Shown: positions 33,421 through 42,744, counted from the stretch's first letter. The stretch is 64,000 nt of DNA from RZZS01 sp964491785 (GCA_964491785.1 CAZBGS010000006.1:62001-126000); one strand, 5' to 3'. Numbers and translations are program-made. Notes: generated by a model from the letters alone, not told the origin.

Positions 33421-35349
33421 TTATTTCTTGTCTTCGTCATCAACCTCGGAGAAATCGGCGTCAACAACGTCATCCGCACTGCTGCCAGCTGCGGCGTCGC
33501 TGTCATATTCGGGCCCGCCTGCGCCAGCTTCCTGCGATGCGCGGTAAGCCATTTCACCGATCTTCATGGACGCCTGCATCAAAGCATTGGTTTTTTCCCT
33601 TATTGCTTCCGTGTCTTCTCCGTCAATAGCGGTTTTAAGATCAGCGATAGCTTTGGTGACATTGTCCTTTTCGGAGGCAGGAACTTTGTCCCCAAGATCT
33701 GCCATGCTTTTCTCGGTCTGGTGGATCAGGGACTCTGCCTGGTTCCGGGCTTCAACCGTTTCACGCTTTTTCTTGTCTTCATCGGCATGAGACTCGGCAT
33801 CCCTGACCATCTTTTCGATATCCGCGTCAGAAAGTCCGCCCGAGGCCTGGATGCGTATTGCCTGCTCCTTGCCGGTAGCCTTGTCCTTGGCGGTGACATG
33901 GACAATGCCATTGGCGTCGATGTCGAAAGTCACCTCGATCTGCGGCACGCCGCGCGGAGCGGAAGGGATGCCGACAAGGTCGAACTGGCCGAGCAATTTA
34001 TTATCCGCCGCCATTTCCCGCTCGCCCTGGAATACGCGAATTGTAACGGCGCTCTGGTTGTCCTCGGCCGTTGAGAAGGTTTGCGATTTCTTGGTCGGGA
34101 TCGTGGTGTTGCGGTCGATAAGCCGCGTAAATACCCCGCCGAGCGTCTCGATGCCAAGCGAAAGCGGGGTGACGTCGAGCAGGAGAACATCCTTGACGTC
34201 GCCGCGTAAGACCCCGCCCTGTATCGCCGCGCCATCTGCGACGACTTCGTCGGGGTTGACGCCCTTGTGAGGCTCCTTGCCAAAGAAGGTTTTAACGGTT
34301 TCGATTACCTTTGGCATCCGGGTCATGCCCCCGACGAGAACGATATCGTCGATCTCCGAAGCCTTGACGCCTGCATCCTTCAGTGCCGCCTTGCAAGGCT
34401 CTATGGTTTTCCTGATAAGGTCATCCACAAGGCTTTCAAGTTTCGCTCTTGAGAGCTTGATGTTCATGTGCAGCGGAATGCTGGTTCCGCCTTCCATGCG
34501 GGCGGTGATGAACGGAATGTTGATTTCGGTGGCTTGAGAACTTGAAAGCTCTATTTTGGCTTTCTCCGCATGCTCCTTGAGGCGTTGCAGCGCCATGCGA
34601 TCCTTGCGCAGGTCGATCGCATGCTCTTTCTTGAATTCGTCCGCCAGATAGTCGATGATCCGGGTGTCGAAATCTTCTCCGCCAAGGAATGTGTCGCCAT
34701 TGGTGGCTTTGACTTCGAATACGCCGTCCCCGATCTCGAGGATTGAAATGTCGAACGTTCCCCCGCCAAGGTCGTAAACCGCGATAATGCCGGTTTTCCT
34801 TTTGTCGAGGCCATAGGCCAGCGCCGCCGCCGTAGGCTCGTTGATAATCCGCAAAACCTCAAGGCCGGCGATCCTGCCTGCGTCCTTTGTCGCCTGACGC
34901 TGTGCGTCGTTGAAATAAGCGGGAACGGTTATTACGGCCTTCTCTACTTTTTCGCCAAGAAACGCTTCAGCAGTTTCTTTCATCTTTTGTAGAACCATCG
35001 CCGAAATCTGCGAAGGGGCGAGTTTCTCGCCGTTGGCTTCGATCCAGGCATCGCCGTTTTCACCCTCGATTATCTTGAAAGGGGCGGTTTTCTTCATTTC
35101 CTGGACTTCGCGATCCTTGTAACGGCGTCCGATCAGACGCTTGATACCGTAAAGCGTGGCTTCCGGATTGGTCACCGCCTGTCTTTTCGCAGGCTGCCCG
35201 ACAAGCCTTTCCCCGTCCTTGCTGAAAGCCACCATCGAAGGCGTGGTGCGTGCGCCCTCGGAATTTTCTATTACCCTCGGCTCCTTGCCTTCCATTACGG
35301 CAACGCAGGAATTGGTCGTACCAAGGTCAATACCGATAACTTTACTCAT
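33421..35349 (-). CDS. dnaK: Chaperone protein DnaK (Hsp70)
   Basis: A 642-residue Hsp70. It starts MSKVIGIDLGTTNSCVAVMEG. The nucleotide-binding domain has the phosphate-2 motif VYDLGGGTFDIS and adenosine motif IVLVGGMTRMPKV; the DVTPLSLGIETLGG segment marks the linker and start of the substrate domain. The C-terminus ends in the acidic EVDDEDKK tail that binds co-chaperones. It uses ATP to fold and protect proteins with DnaJ and GrpE. The start at 35349 follows AGGAG; an in-frame ATG 23 codons upstream is not family-like. I found no CIRCE element and no convincing RpoH site upstream. Confidence 0.98.
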   Translation of the reverse strand: MSKVIGIDLGTTNSCVAVMEGKEPRVIENSEGARTTPSMVAFSKDGERLVGQPAKRQAVTNPEATLYGIKRLIGRRYKDREVQEMKKTAPFKIIEGENGDAWIEANGEKLAPSQISAMVLQKMKETAEAFLGEKVEKAVITVPAYFNDAQRQATKDAGRIAGLEVLRIINEPTAAALAYGLDKRKTGIIAVYDLGGGTFDISILEIGDGVFEVKATNGDTFLGGEDFDTRIIDYLADEFKKEHAIDLRKDRMALQRLKEHAEKAKIELSSSQATEINIPFITARMEGGTSIPLHMNIKLSRAKLESLVDDLIRKTIEPCKAALKDAGVKASEIDDIVLVGGMTRMPKVIETVKTFFGKEPHKGVNPDEVVADGAAIQGGVLRGDVKDVLLLDVTPLSLGIETLGGVFTRLIDRNTTIPTKKSQTFSTAEDNQSAVTIRVFQGEREMAADNKLLGQFDLVGIPSAPRGVPQIEVTFDIDANGIVHVTAKDKATGKEQAIRIQASGGLSDADIEKMVRDAESHADEDKKKRETVEARNQAESLIHQTEKSMADLGDKVPASEKDNVTKAIADLKTAIDGEDTEAIREKTNALMQASMKIGEMAYRASQEAGAGGPEYDSDAAAGSSADDVVDADFSEVDDEDKK

Positions 35350-35537
35350 TTTTTTCTCCTCTATGGCAAATACGAGCCTCAGCCCACAATTGGCGCTGGG
35401 GCGATTCCCTTTTGTCATCAGTACTTAACCCCGATGACGGATAAAAATATAACATATAGCTTCCGATTTGCCAGTACGAAGACAAACCGAAGATCAGAAA
35501 GTTATACTCATGTAAACCGAAATTTGAAGCGATAATT

Positions 35538-35906
35538 TCAGGGGCTGACTTTGGCAATCCTGCTTTTGAGATCGCTACAGAACTTTTCCATGACCTTCCG
35601 GTTATTATCGAGGAAAAAGCCTGCCGAAAGGTTAAGGCCGTTACGCCTGAAATAAATCTTTAATATCGGAAAACCGAAAAGCCATTTCCCGGCATGCCAA
35701 TTTCCAATGCATGTATCTTCTATCTCTTCCCACTTGATGCGCAAAGGTTTCCGTGTAAGTAAACGGTGAAAATTAATCCCGCCGGCATCAAGCCAGAAGC
35801 TTCCGTTGCCGCGGGCCAGCATCCCGTCTTTCATATACCTCTTGAACCATTTGTTATCTATCTCAGTACCGAGATAATTACCCTTCTTTTTCTGTTGTCC
35901 GTCCAT
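35538..35906 (-). CDS. Hypothetical protein, possible PH-like domain (122 aa)
   Basis: A 122-residue soluble protein. The pattern FWLDAGGINFHR, LRIKWEEIEDTCIG and LKIYFRRNGLNLSAGFF, ending in an amphipathic helix (NRKVMEKFCSDLKSRI), suggests a bacterial PH-like beta barrel plus helix. This is a fold guess, not a family match. Start 35906 follows AGAGG by 7 nt, better than the ATG at 35951. It is upstream of dnaK on the same strand with a 188-nt gap. Confidence 0.62.
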   Translation of the reverse strand: MDGQQKKKGNYLGTEIDNKWFKRYMKDGMLARGNGSFWLDAGGINFHRLLTRKPLRIKWEEIEDTCIGNWHAGKWLFGFPILKIYFRRNGLNLSAGFFLDNNRKVMEKFCSDLKSRIAKVSP

Positions 35907-36016
35907 CCTGTAACCTCTCGCCGGTTCAAATAAAACATTCCTGCCAGCCATAATTCTGATTGAGCAATCATCCCTTAAACCTTAATATCACATTTTAAAA
36001 AATTTTTTGAAACGTA

Positions 36017-36682
36017 ATGACTGTCCTCGATATCCTGATCAAATATTATCCGGCTTTTCTGAACGGGCTGGCCGTAACGTTGCAGTTATGCGCGATTATC
36101 TGGGGTTGCGGACTTGTTTTTGGCGGCGCTCTGGGGTTGGCAGGAGCGAAGTTCAAATGGTGGGTTGGCCTGCCTTCGCGGGGCATCTCGTTCCTGCTTG
36201 GTGGCATCCCGCTGCTGGTGTTTTTGTTCTGGCTGCACTATCCGGCGCAGGCCATGTTCAATGTGGTTATAGACCCGTTCTACACGGCGGCCTTCACCTT
36301 CACTGTTGTTAATTTGTTCGGGGTCGCCGACATAGTGCGCGGGGCCCTGGCAGATTTTCCAAAGCAGTATCTGACTGCGGCCAGAGTAACGGGCCTTACA
36401 AAACGCCAGACCATATTCCGCATCCAGCTGCCTCTGATACTGCGCCAGATCATTCCGAGCCTCCTGATACTTCAGGTAACCATGTTGCATATAACTCTTT
36501 TTTCCTCGCTGATCTCGGTGGAGGAAATTTTCCGTATCGCCCAGAGGATAAACGCCCAGATATACCGCCCGGTCGAAATCTATACCGCGCTGGGGGTCTT
36601 TTTTCTTGCAGTCTCGCTGCCGATCAACGGCCTGGCGCTGTGGCTCAGGGCACGGTTCACAAGAGACACCTCGGAGCAATGA
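36017..36682 (+). CDS. Polar amino-acid-type ABC transporter permease
   Basis: A 221-residue inner-membrane protein of the HisM/GlnP type with about five membrane segments. GLAVTLQLCAIIWGCGLVFG is the N-terminal signature. The coupling EAA-like loop is QYLTAARVTGLTKRQTIFRIQLPLILRQIIPSL near residues 117-149. One permease gene is present, so the transporter would be a homodimer in the membrane. It is followed by a binding-protein gene whose ATG at 36685 lies just after the stop (36680-36682). Solute unknown. Confidence 0.88.
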   Translation: MTVLDILIKYYPAFLNGLAVTLQLCAIIWGCGLVFGGALGLAGAKFKWWVGLPSRGISFLLGGIPLLVFLFWLHYPAQAMFNVVIDPFYTAAFTFTVVNLFGVADIVRGALADFPKQYLTAARVTGLTKRQTIFRIQLPLILRQIIPSLLILQVTMLHITLFSSLISVEEIFRIAQRINAQIYRPVEIYTALGVFFLAVSLPINGLALWLRARFTRDTSEQ

Positions 36683-36684
36683 TA

Positions 36685-37554
36685 ATGGTACGCTTGTTGT
36701 ACATCCTCACGCTATGCGCCTTTCCTGTCATGCTGCTGGCTTCTTTGACTGCAAGCGCATCAGGAAAAGAAACCGCTTATGAGCGCATAATGCGCACCAA
36801 AGAAATAAGATGCGGTTACTGGTCGTACGAACCCTTCATAAGTGTGGACGCCGCATCGGGTAAAGTTGGCGGAATAGTCTACGACTACCTGAATGAGGTC
36901 GCGGGGCGTTCCGGCTTTGAAATCGACTGGGCGGGAGAGGTCAATTTCGACCAGATAGTCTCTTCACTCGAATCCGGCAGGTATGACGCTTTCTGCCTTC
37001 CGGCGACGCCCGGCCCCGAGTTCGAAAAGGTTCTGGATTTCCCGGCCAGAATGGGCGCTCTCCCATACTACCTGTATGTCAGAGCAGGCAGCGATCCTGA
37101 CGAAGATCAGTTGAAGTCGGCAAAGTTCGTTACTGCGGACGGTTACGCCCTTTCGGAAATTACTTTGAACAGCTTTCCGGACGCCAAAATCCTTAGTCTG
37201 CCCCAGAACTCTTCCGCCGCGGAAATGTACGACCAGTTGCGTTACGGCAAGGCGGACGCCCATGTGAACGAACACATTTCCGCGAGTAATTACATGAAGA
37301 ACAATCCGGGAGTAATTGAAAGATTCTCTGATATCCCTTTAATAGCAATGCGGATGTTCCTGGTAAGCAGAAAGGGAGACAAGGAGATTTATGCTCTTCT
37401 TGACGGTATGTTCGATACCTACATACCGGAAAACCTTTCCCTGATGAGAGAAATCCTTGCAAGGCATGAACTGCCCGAAGGAATATTGCTGCTGGGGGAA
37501 GAATGTAAGAACCCCCATCATAACGAAAAGCAATGGAAAATATGTGACAAGTGA
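36685..37554 (+). CDS. ABC transporter periplasmic binding protein 1 of 3 (SBP_bac_3 type)
   Basis: A 289-residue protein with a Sec signal peptide (hydrophobic 5-25, cleavage near SASG). It is followed by ETAYERIMRTKEIRCGYWSYEPF, the opening of family 3 solute-binding proteins. A second lobe and the return hinge are visible around 150-230. Start 36685 follows GGAG by 8 nt; an ATG at 36679 overlaps the permease stop but sits too close to that site. The three binding proteins share the xxxRCGYxxW opening but are otherwise quite different, so they may bind different ligands. Confidence 0.85.
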   Translation: MVRLLYILTLCAFPVMLLASLTASASGKETAYERIMRTKEIRCGYWSYEPFISVDAASGKVGGIVYDYLNEVAGRSGFEIDWAGEVNFDQIVSSLESGRYDAFCLPATPGPEFEKVLDFPARMGALPYYLYVRAGSDPDEDQLKSAKFVTADGYALSEITLNSFPDAKILSLPQNSSAAEMYDQLRYGKADAHVNEHISASNYMKNNPGVIERFSDIPLIAMRMFLVSRKGDKEIYALLDGMFDTYIPENLSLMREILARHELPEGILLLGEECKNPHHNEKQWKICDK

Positions 37555-37564
37555 GAGGCTTCCG

Positions 37565-38446
37565 ATGAAAGTATTACAAAGCCGCAGTAACCCACGATCA
37601 CCGGGGACAACCTGCTTAATGATATTCATTATCGTTTTGCTATCCGCACTTCCCGCCTTCGCAGCCGAAAAGGAATCCGCATACCAACGGGTTATGCGCA
37701 CGGGCGTCATAAGGTGCGGGTATTTTACGTGGTCTCCATTCCTGATGGTTGACCCTAACACGAAAAAATTCTCAGGTATTTATCATGACGTAATCGAGGA
37801 AATCGGACGTCAGCTTGATCTCAAAGTTGAATGGACAGAAGAGACCGGCCAGTCAAATCCTTTTGAAGGGCTGCGCACCGGGCGCTTCGACATGTTCTGC
37901 GGCCCGATAACTCCCACACCCGACAGGTCGAAACAGGCAGCCTTTTCCAATCCGTTTTTCTTCATTCCTTATTTTGCATATGCCAGAGCGGATGATAGCC
38001 GCTTCGAAGGCAATCCATCACTGATTAACAGCCCTGAAACCAAAATCGCGGTGATCGACGGCGAATTCGCCCATGAAATAGTAAAACGCGACTTTCCGAA
38101 GGCGGGCCTCCTGACGCTTCCGGCAATGTCCGATGGCTCCCAGGTCATGCTTTCGGTTACTACGAAAAAGGCTGACATCTTCCTGAACGACAGCGCCGCC
38201 ACAGCCGTATTCATGGAAAGCAGCCCCGGAGCAGTGAAACCTGTCTCCGCGCCTCTAAGGACTCTTGCTGCGGTTCTCGTTCTGCCGCAGGATGATTTCG
38301 CCTTCAAAAACATGATCGATACGGTGCTGGCATTGCTTATAGGCGATCGCTTTGTTGATGAAACGATCGGAAAATACTCGACCGAGAACAGCAATTTCCT
38401 GACAGTGGCAAAGCCGTACGTGATAGAGGAAAGAGCAGGAAATTGA
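37565..38446 (+). CDS. ABC transporter periplasmic binding protein 2 of 3
   Basis: A 293-residue protein with a signal peptide ending LLSALPAFA near residue 33. The mature start is EKESAYQRVMRTGVIRCGYFTWSPF, closely matching protein 1. FDMFCGPITPTPDRSKQAAFSNPFF is the typical second block of family 3 binding proteins. Start 37565 follows GAGAGG and comes 8 nt after the previous stop; an in-frame ATG 36 codons upstream lies inside the previous gene. The ligand cannot be read from sequence. Confidence 0.85.
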   Translation: MKVLQSRSNPRSPGTTCLMIFIIVLLSALPAFAAEKESAYQRVMRTGVIRCGYFTWSPFLMVDPNTKKFSGIYHDVIEEIGRQLDLKVEWTEETGQSNPFEGLRTGRFDMFCGPITPTPDRSKQAAFSNPFFFIPYFAYARADDSRFEGNPSLINSPETKIAVIDGEFAHEIVKRDFPKAGLLTLPAMSDGSQVMLSVTTKKADIFLNDSAATAVFMESSPGAVKPVSAPLRTLAAVLVLPQDDFAFKNMIDTVLALLIGDRFVDETIGKYSTENSNFLTVAKPYVIEERAGN

Positions 38447-38452
38447 TCAATT

Positions 38453-38511
38453 ATGGCTCGTGGCAAGTACGATCCTCAGGGAAAATACCCTGCTGTTTCT
38501 TCGCGAGCCAT
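38453..38511. repeat. Nested inverted repeats between binding protein 2 and the ATPase gene
   Basis: ATGGCTCG (38453-38460) pairs with CGAGCCAT (38504-38511), enclosing a second stem CAGGG/CCCTG (38477-38481 and 38488-38492). It fills most of the 112-nt gap before the ATPase gene and lacks a T-run. An mRNA-stability element that adjusts expression within the operon is possible. Confidence 0.5.
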
Positions 38512-38558
38512 ACGGGGAAAGAGCGTGAATAATAAGAAGCGGTAACAAATGGAAGAAA

Positions 38559-39296
38559 ATGCTCATCGCTCGTAACATAATAAAGTCATTCGGCAACAAC
38601 GAAGTTCTAAAAGGCGTCGATATCGACATCGCGCCTGGGGAGATCACCTGCCTGATCGGGCCTTCGGGCTCCGGGAAAACCACGTTGCTTCGGGCGCTTG
38701 CGTTGCTTGATTATCCGTCGGCCGGGACGATCGATATTGAAAAACAACGTTATGATTTTCCGCTGGGCAAGAAGGAAAAAATAATCCCGCCATGGCCGGA
38801 GGTTACTGTCGTCTTTCAGTCACTGTTTTTATGGCCGCATCTCACGCTTAGGGAGAATATACTGCTCCCTGCAAGAAACAGGAAAGCCAACGGCTTGAAA
38901 TCTGTAGCCGAAGACCTTGAGGGTCTTATCAGGGTTTTTGAAATGGAAAACTTTATTGATAATTATCCCAACCACGCTTCTGTGGGACAAAGACAGCGGG
39001 TTGCACTGGCGCGCGCGCTTATACTGAACCCCAGATATATTATGCTCGATGAGATCACTTCGGCCCTCGATGTCGAGCAGACCGGAAGAATCCTGACCAA
39101 ACTTGCCCATTTGAAAGAACGAGGCATTGGCATTTTCCTTATAACCCATGCTATCGGCTTTGCCAAACGCGCGGCAGACAGAATAGTATTCCTCGCGGAT
39201 GGCAGGATCGAGGAGCAGGGCCCGCCATCCATTCTTGAAAAACCGAAATCCGAAAGGCTGGCCAATTTCCTTTCCCTGATAGAGGCCGCGACATGA
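38559..39296 (+). CDS. Polar amino-acid-type ABC transporter ATPase with variant signature motif
   Basis: A 245-residue ABC ATPase of the GlnQ/HisP type. Walker A is GPSGSGKTT (34-42), Q-loop Gln is at 87, Walker B YIMLDE (160-165) and the H-loop is LITHAIGFA. The signature loop reads HASVGQRQR near 139-147 in place of LSGGQQQR, and the P of DEPTSALD is replaced (DEITSALD). The order of the catalytic residues is intact, so ATP hydrolysis is likely. It is coupled by ATGA overlap (39293-39296) to binding protein 3. Confidence 0.9.
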   Translation: MLIARNIIKSFGNNEVLKGVDIDIAPGEITCLIGPSGSGKTTLLRALALLDYPSAGTIDIEKQRYDFPLGKKEKIIPPWPEVTVVFQSLFLWPHLTLRENILLPARNRKANGLKSVAEDLEGLIRVFEMENFIDNYPNHASVGQRQRVALARALILNPRYIMLDEITSALDVEQTGRILTKLAHLKERGIGIFLITHAIGFAKRAADRIVFLADGRIEEQGPPSILEKPKSERLANFLSLIEAAT

Positions 39297-40108
39297 GAAT
39301 TTTGTTATTACTGATTATTCCCCTTATCTTTCCTTTTATCTCTTTAGCAGGAGATGGTGACAAAACGTATAACCGTGTCATGAAAAGCGGCACCTTACGC
39401 TGTGGTTATACCATTTGGCCAGACGCTCTGGAAGCTGATGCAGAAGGAAAACCCGTGTCCGGGTATTATCTCGATATCATGCGGAAAGTTGGTGGCGAAC
39501 TGGGGGTTTCTGTTCAATGGGTTCATGAAACAGCATGGGAAAAAGTCGGGGATGAACTGCGGGATGGAACTATTGACATGCACTGCGGCCACGTCTGCGT
39601 GGATGCGGTTACAAAAAAGCATCTCTGGTGGTCGCTGCCCTTTGTCCACGTTCCAGACTATGTTTTCGTCAAAGTAAGCAATGACCGCTTTTCCGAAATC
39701 TCGGATCTGAACAATAAGTCAGTCACCATTGCGGTTATAAAAAATTCGGCAATGGACAACGCTGCGAAATTTTACTTTCGCAAAGCCAGAATTCTTTACG
39801 TTAAAGATCTGAATGAGCTTTACGAAGCTGTCGCGGAGGGCAGGGCGGACGCTTCATTTGCGGCGCTGCATGTAATAGAGAAACTTATGGAGATTCATGA
39901 CGGCGCTATTAGGCATTTGGAAAAGCCGGTTCGTTATTGCAAGGGAGGTTTCTTGTATCCGTTGGAAGGTGATGGCCTGCTCAAGCGAAAAGTGGATACG
40001 ATTATTCAGAATCTTATCGCCTCCGGCGAAGCGGCAGATATAGTTTCCATTACTTTGCCGGAGGATGGCCGGTACTGGATCCCGCCTGTATCGCCTTATC
40101 GTGAATGA
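39293..40108 (+). CDS. ABC transporter periplasmic binding protein 3 of 3
   Basis: A 271-residue protein with a signal peptide ending PFISLA near residue 19. Mature start GDGDKTYNRVMKSGTLRCGYTIWPDA follows the same pattern as proteins 1 and 2. The second block is DGTIDMHCGHVCVDAVTKK, with Cys residues unlike the other two. The four-nt overlap with the ATPase gene indicates tight coupling. The pattern suggests one transporter served by three receptors, or receptors for signalling. Confidence 0.85.
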   Translation: MRILLLLIIPLIFPFISLAGDGDKTYNRVMKSGTLRCGYTIWPDALEADAEGKPVSGYYLDIMRKVGGELGVSVQWVHETAWEKVGDELRDGTIDMHCGHVCVDAVTKKHLWWSLPFVHVPDYVFVKVSNDRFSEISDLNNKSVTIAVIKNSAMDNAAKFYFRKARILYVKDLNELYEAVAEGRADASFAALHVIEKLMEIHDGAIRHLEKPVRYCKGGFLYPLEGDGLLKRKVDTIIQNLIASGEAADIVSITLPEDGRYWIPPVSPYRE

Positions 40109-40158
40109 AATAATCACCATCTCTTTCTTTATCGCTCCTTAAGGCTATAATTTTTTCC

Positions 40159-41205
40159 ATGTCTTCTTGTTGTGAAGTAAAGGAAACAGAAAATAGCAGA
40201 TTCCGGATCGACTGGATTCTGCACGGTAGTACATTGATCATTGCCGTTGTTTTCCTGCTTCAGGCTGCCAGTTCGATTACGGGATATGAAATTCCCTATG
40301 TCAGCGAGATGGGAAATGCCGTGGCCGAACTGCTGTCCCAGATGTGGTGGGGTGTACTTCTTGGCATTATAGCAGTAGGTCTTATGGGTAATCTCCCCAG
40401 ACATTATTATACAAGCGTACTCGGCCATGGAGATAGCGCCGGCGGGATTGTAAGAGCCGCGCTGGCTGGAATACTTCTTGATCTGTGCTCTCACGGGATA
40501 CTGATGGTGGGCGCAAAACTTTATGAGAGAGGCGCCTCGCTTGCGCAGGTGATGACATTTTTGATAGCAAGTCCATGGAATTCGCTTTCCCTCACCTTTA
40601 TCCTGATCGCCCTGATAGGCCTGAAATGGACGCTTGCATTTATCGCTGCCTCGGCGCTGGTGGCAATTATCTCGGGTTTCGTATTCCGCTTCCTGGTCAG
40701 AAAATCAGTTCTTCCCGGAAACCCCAATACCGAGGAAATGCCGGGTGATTTTAATTTGCTCAGCGACGCGAAAACGCGCCTGAAAGGCTTCAGACCGGAT
40801 GCGGCTTTCTTAAAGGAGGTAACAAGAAACGGCTGGGTGGGAGGCAAGATAGTATTGCGCTGGCTGCTTTTCGGGACAATTCTTGCCGCAGCTATCAGGA
40901 CTTTCGTGCCAACGGAAATATTCCAGGATTGGTTCGGGCCTACGCTGCTAGGGCTATTCCTGACGCTTGTCGCCACTACGATCATCGAGGTCTGCTCCGA
41001 AGGGTCGGCCCCGATAGCCGCCGATCTCCTTAACCGCGCGGGCGCTCCGGGCAACGGTTTCGCCTTCCTGATGGCCGGAGTCGCGACCGACTATACCGAG
41101 ATGCTCGTCCTGCGCGACGTCACCCGCTCATGGAAGATCGCCTTCTTCCTTCCACTGGTCACAGTCCCGCAGGTACTCCTGATCGGCTATCTCATGAACC
41201 TTTAG
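40159..41205 (+). CDS. DUF318/YraQ-type permease
   Basis: A 348-residue membrane protein with about eight segments. The family-typical pieces are AALAGILLDLCSHGILMVGAKLYERGASLAQVMTFLIASPWNSL in the first half and EVCSEGSAPIAADLLNRAGAPGNGFAFLMAGVATDYTEMLVL in the second. Relatives include ArsP, which exports trivalent organoarsenicals, and uncharacterised metal/thiol permeases. The N-terminus carries a Cys pair (SSCCEVKE). Substrate unknown. It follows the ABC cluster by 50 nt but probably has its own promoter. Confidence 0.85.
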   Translation: MSSCCEVKETENSRFRIDWILHGSTLIIAVVFLLQAASSITGYEIPYVSEMGNAVAELLSQMWWGVLLGIIAVGLMGNLPRHYYTSVLGHGDSAGGIVRAALAGILLDLCSHGILMVGAKLYERGASLAQVMTFLIASPWNSLSLTFILIALIGLKWTLAFIAASALVAIISGFVFRFLVRKSVLPGNPNTEEMPGDFNLLSDAKTRLKGFRPDAAFLKEVTRNGWVGGKIVLRWLLFGTILAAAIRTFVPTEIFQDWFGPTLLGLFLTLVATTIIEVCSEGSAPIAADLLNRAGAPGNGFAFLMAGVATDYTEMLVLRDVTRSWKIAFFLPLVTVPQVLLIGYLMNL

Positions 41206-41244
41206 ATCGGGAAAAGCCTGTGGCTTGCCAGGAAACTGCAATCG

Positions 41245-42627
41245 TCAGACGCATTTCTTTTTCATGAGTTCCAGATTGCCGACCACTTTGGAAGAAGCCT
41301 CTGACATTTTCTCGAATTCCGCAAGGGCTCCTACGCGGTCTCCTTTTGCGAACAGCTCGGCGGCTTTTTTCCCGTGCCTGTGAACGGCAGCGTGCGGGTC
41401 TTCGATGCCCAGATAATGCTCGCAGGTTTTCATTTTCTGATCGCTGACCCCGTAATACCACTTGCCAAGCCGGCAGCCGTGATGATCGCCAAGCTCTTCC
41501 GCGGTAAGTTTGTTCTTCCCGACCAGCATCGCGGCCAGCCTTTTTTTCCAGGAAATGTGATCCGATTTCGCAAAATCCATGATCGCATTTGGAATATTGT
41601 ACTTCTGGAAGTCCTTCAGGCGATCATCGATGAGCTGTGCCGATTTCGTTGTGGTATCCAGCGCATGCTCGGCATTCTCCATGCTACGGTTCGTCATCTG
41701 ACGGATAATGTCGATGCTTCTTGCCACCTCGTCGATTGCTGCGCTTTGTTCGGTTACGCTTGAAGCGGTCGAGGCCATCAGGCGGGTAACGTTATTGATG
41801 TTCTGGACGACGCTGTTTATCTGCTCCCCTGCTTCATGAATGCTGTTTCGTCCTGCATCCACTTCGCCGACCGACTGGATCATGGCAGCCGACATTTCGT
41901 GCATGCCCTCGTTGATCGCCTCTATTCTTTTCTTGATGTCTTCGGTCGCCACTGCGGTCTGGTTGGCAAGCTGCTTGACTTCGGAGGCTACAACCGCAAA
42001 CCCTTTGCCAGCCGCCCCGGCTCTTGCAGCCTCGATCGTGGCATTCAGGGCCAGAAGGTTCGTTTGCTTTGCAATGCTCTCTATAGTCCCGAGTATTTCG
42101 GTAATCGAACCGACGGCATCGGATAAATTCTCAAGCCTCTGGTTTGCTTTGCCCATCGACTCGGCTATTGCGTCGATGCTGCGTACAGAACCGTCGACCG
42201 CGACGCGTCCGTTGTTGATGGCGTCTTCCGTAGCGTTTGCCGCTTCGACGACGCTGTTGCTGGAATGGGAAATCTCGGCGATTGTCGCGTTAAGCTCTTC
42301 TATGGCTGAAGCGATAGTGCTGGTATTGTCCGCAACCTCGCGGACATCTCCGGTGACGAAAGACACTGCTGCGAGAGCCTCGCTCGACTGCATGGACAAA
42401 TCGACCATCTGTTCAAGACTGCCGCGCCTGTCTTTCAGGATGACCCGTGATAGTTCCTTTATCGCCTCGGAAACGGGATCGCTCTCGGCAAGTTCGAAAT
42501 CGAGCTTGCCGTCTATCAGGCTGCGCAGGGCTTCCAGGTGCTTCTTGCCTTTCTCGTTTTCGCCAGGCGGGGGGGCTGTAATATTCTTTGTTTCGCCGAT
42601 TTTTTCTTTCTTGCCTAGCATTCCCAT
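41245..42627 (-). CDS. Cytoplasmic methyl-accepting chemotaxis-type protein with C-terminal CZB domain
   Basis: A 460-residue protein without membrane segments. A coiled-coil receptor signalling domain spans about 70-330, with the hairpin tip IAKQTNLLALNATIEAARAGAAGKGFAVVA. The C-terminal 110 residues form a CZB (chemoreceptor zinc-binding) domain with HHGCRLGKWYYG and HxxVHRHGKKA, whose His/Cys ligands bind zinc in relatives. It may sense zinc or oxidants such as hypochlorous acid in the cytoplasm. AGGAG precedes the ATG by 8 nt. No che genes are in view. Confidence 0.92.
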   Translation of the reverse strand: MGMLGKKEKIGETKNITAPPPGENEKGKKHLEALRSLIDGKLDFELAESDPVSEAIKELSRVILKDRRGSLEQMVDLSMQSSEALAAVSFVTGDVREVADNTSTIASAIEELNATIAEISHSSNSVVEAANATEDAINNGRVAVDGSVRSIDAIAESMGKANQRLENLSDAVGSITEILGTIESIAKQTNLLALNATIEAARAGAAGKGFAVVASEVKQLANQTAVATEDIKKRIEAINEGMHEMSAAMIQSVGEVDAGRNSIHEAGEQINSVVQNINNVTRLMASTASSVTEQSAAIDEVARSIDIIRQMTNRSMENAEHALDTTTKSAQLIDDRLKDFQKYNIPNAIMDFAKSDHISWKKRLAAMLVGKNKLTAEELGDHHGCRLGKWYYGVSDQKMKTCEHYLGIEDPHAAVHRHGKKAAELFAKGDRVGALAEFEKMSEASSKVVGNLELMKKKCV

Positions 42628-42744
42628 ATTATATACTCCTTTGTTACATTTAGACCGTAATAGTATTCTTTTTATTGCCCGGTGAAAAGCCCCTAATATT
42701 TAGTTTTATTTAATTATCTTAAGTAATAAGGAAATAAATACAAT

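Noticed and set aside
35350..35537. Heat-shock control (CIRCE or RpoH promoter) upstream of dnaK.
   Set aside because: No TTAGCACTC-type inverted repeat and no CTTG/CCCCAT pair was found. Weak sigma-70-like boxes exist but are not convincing.
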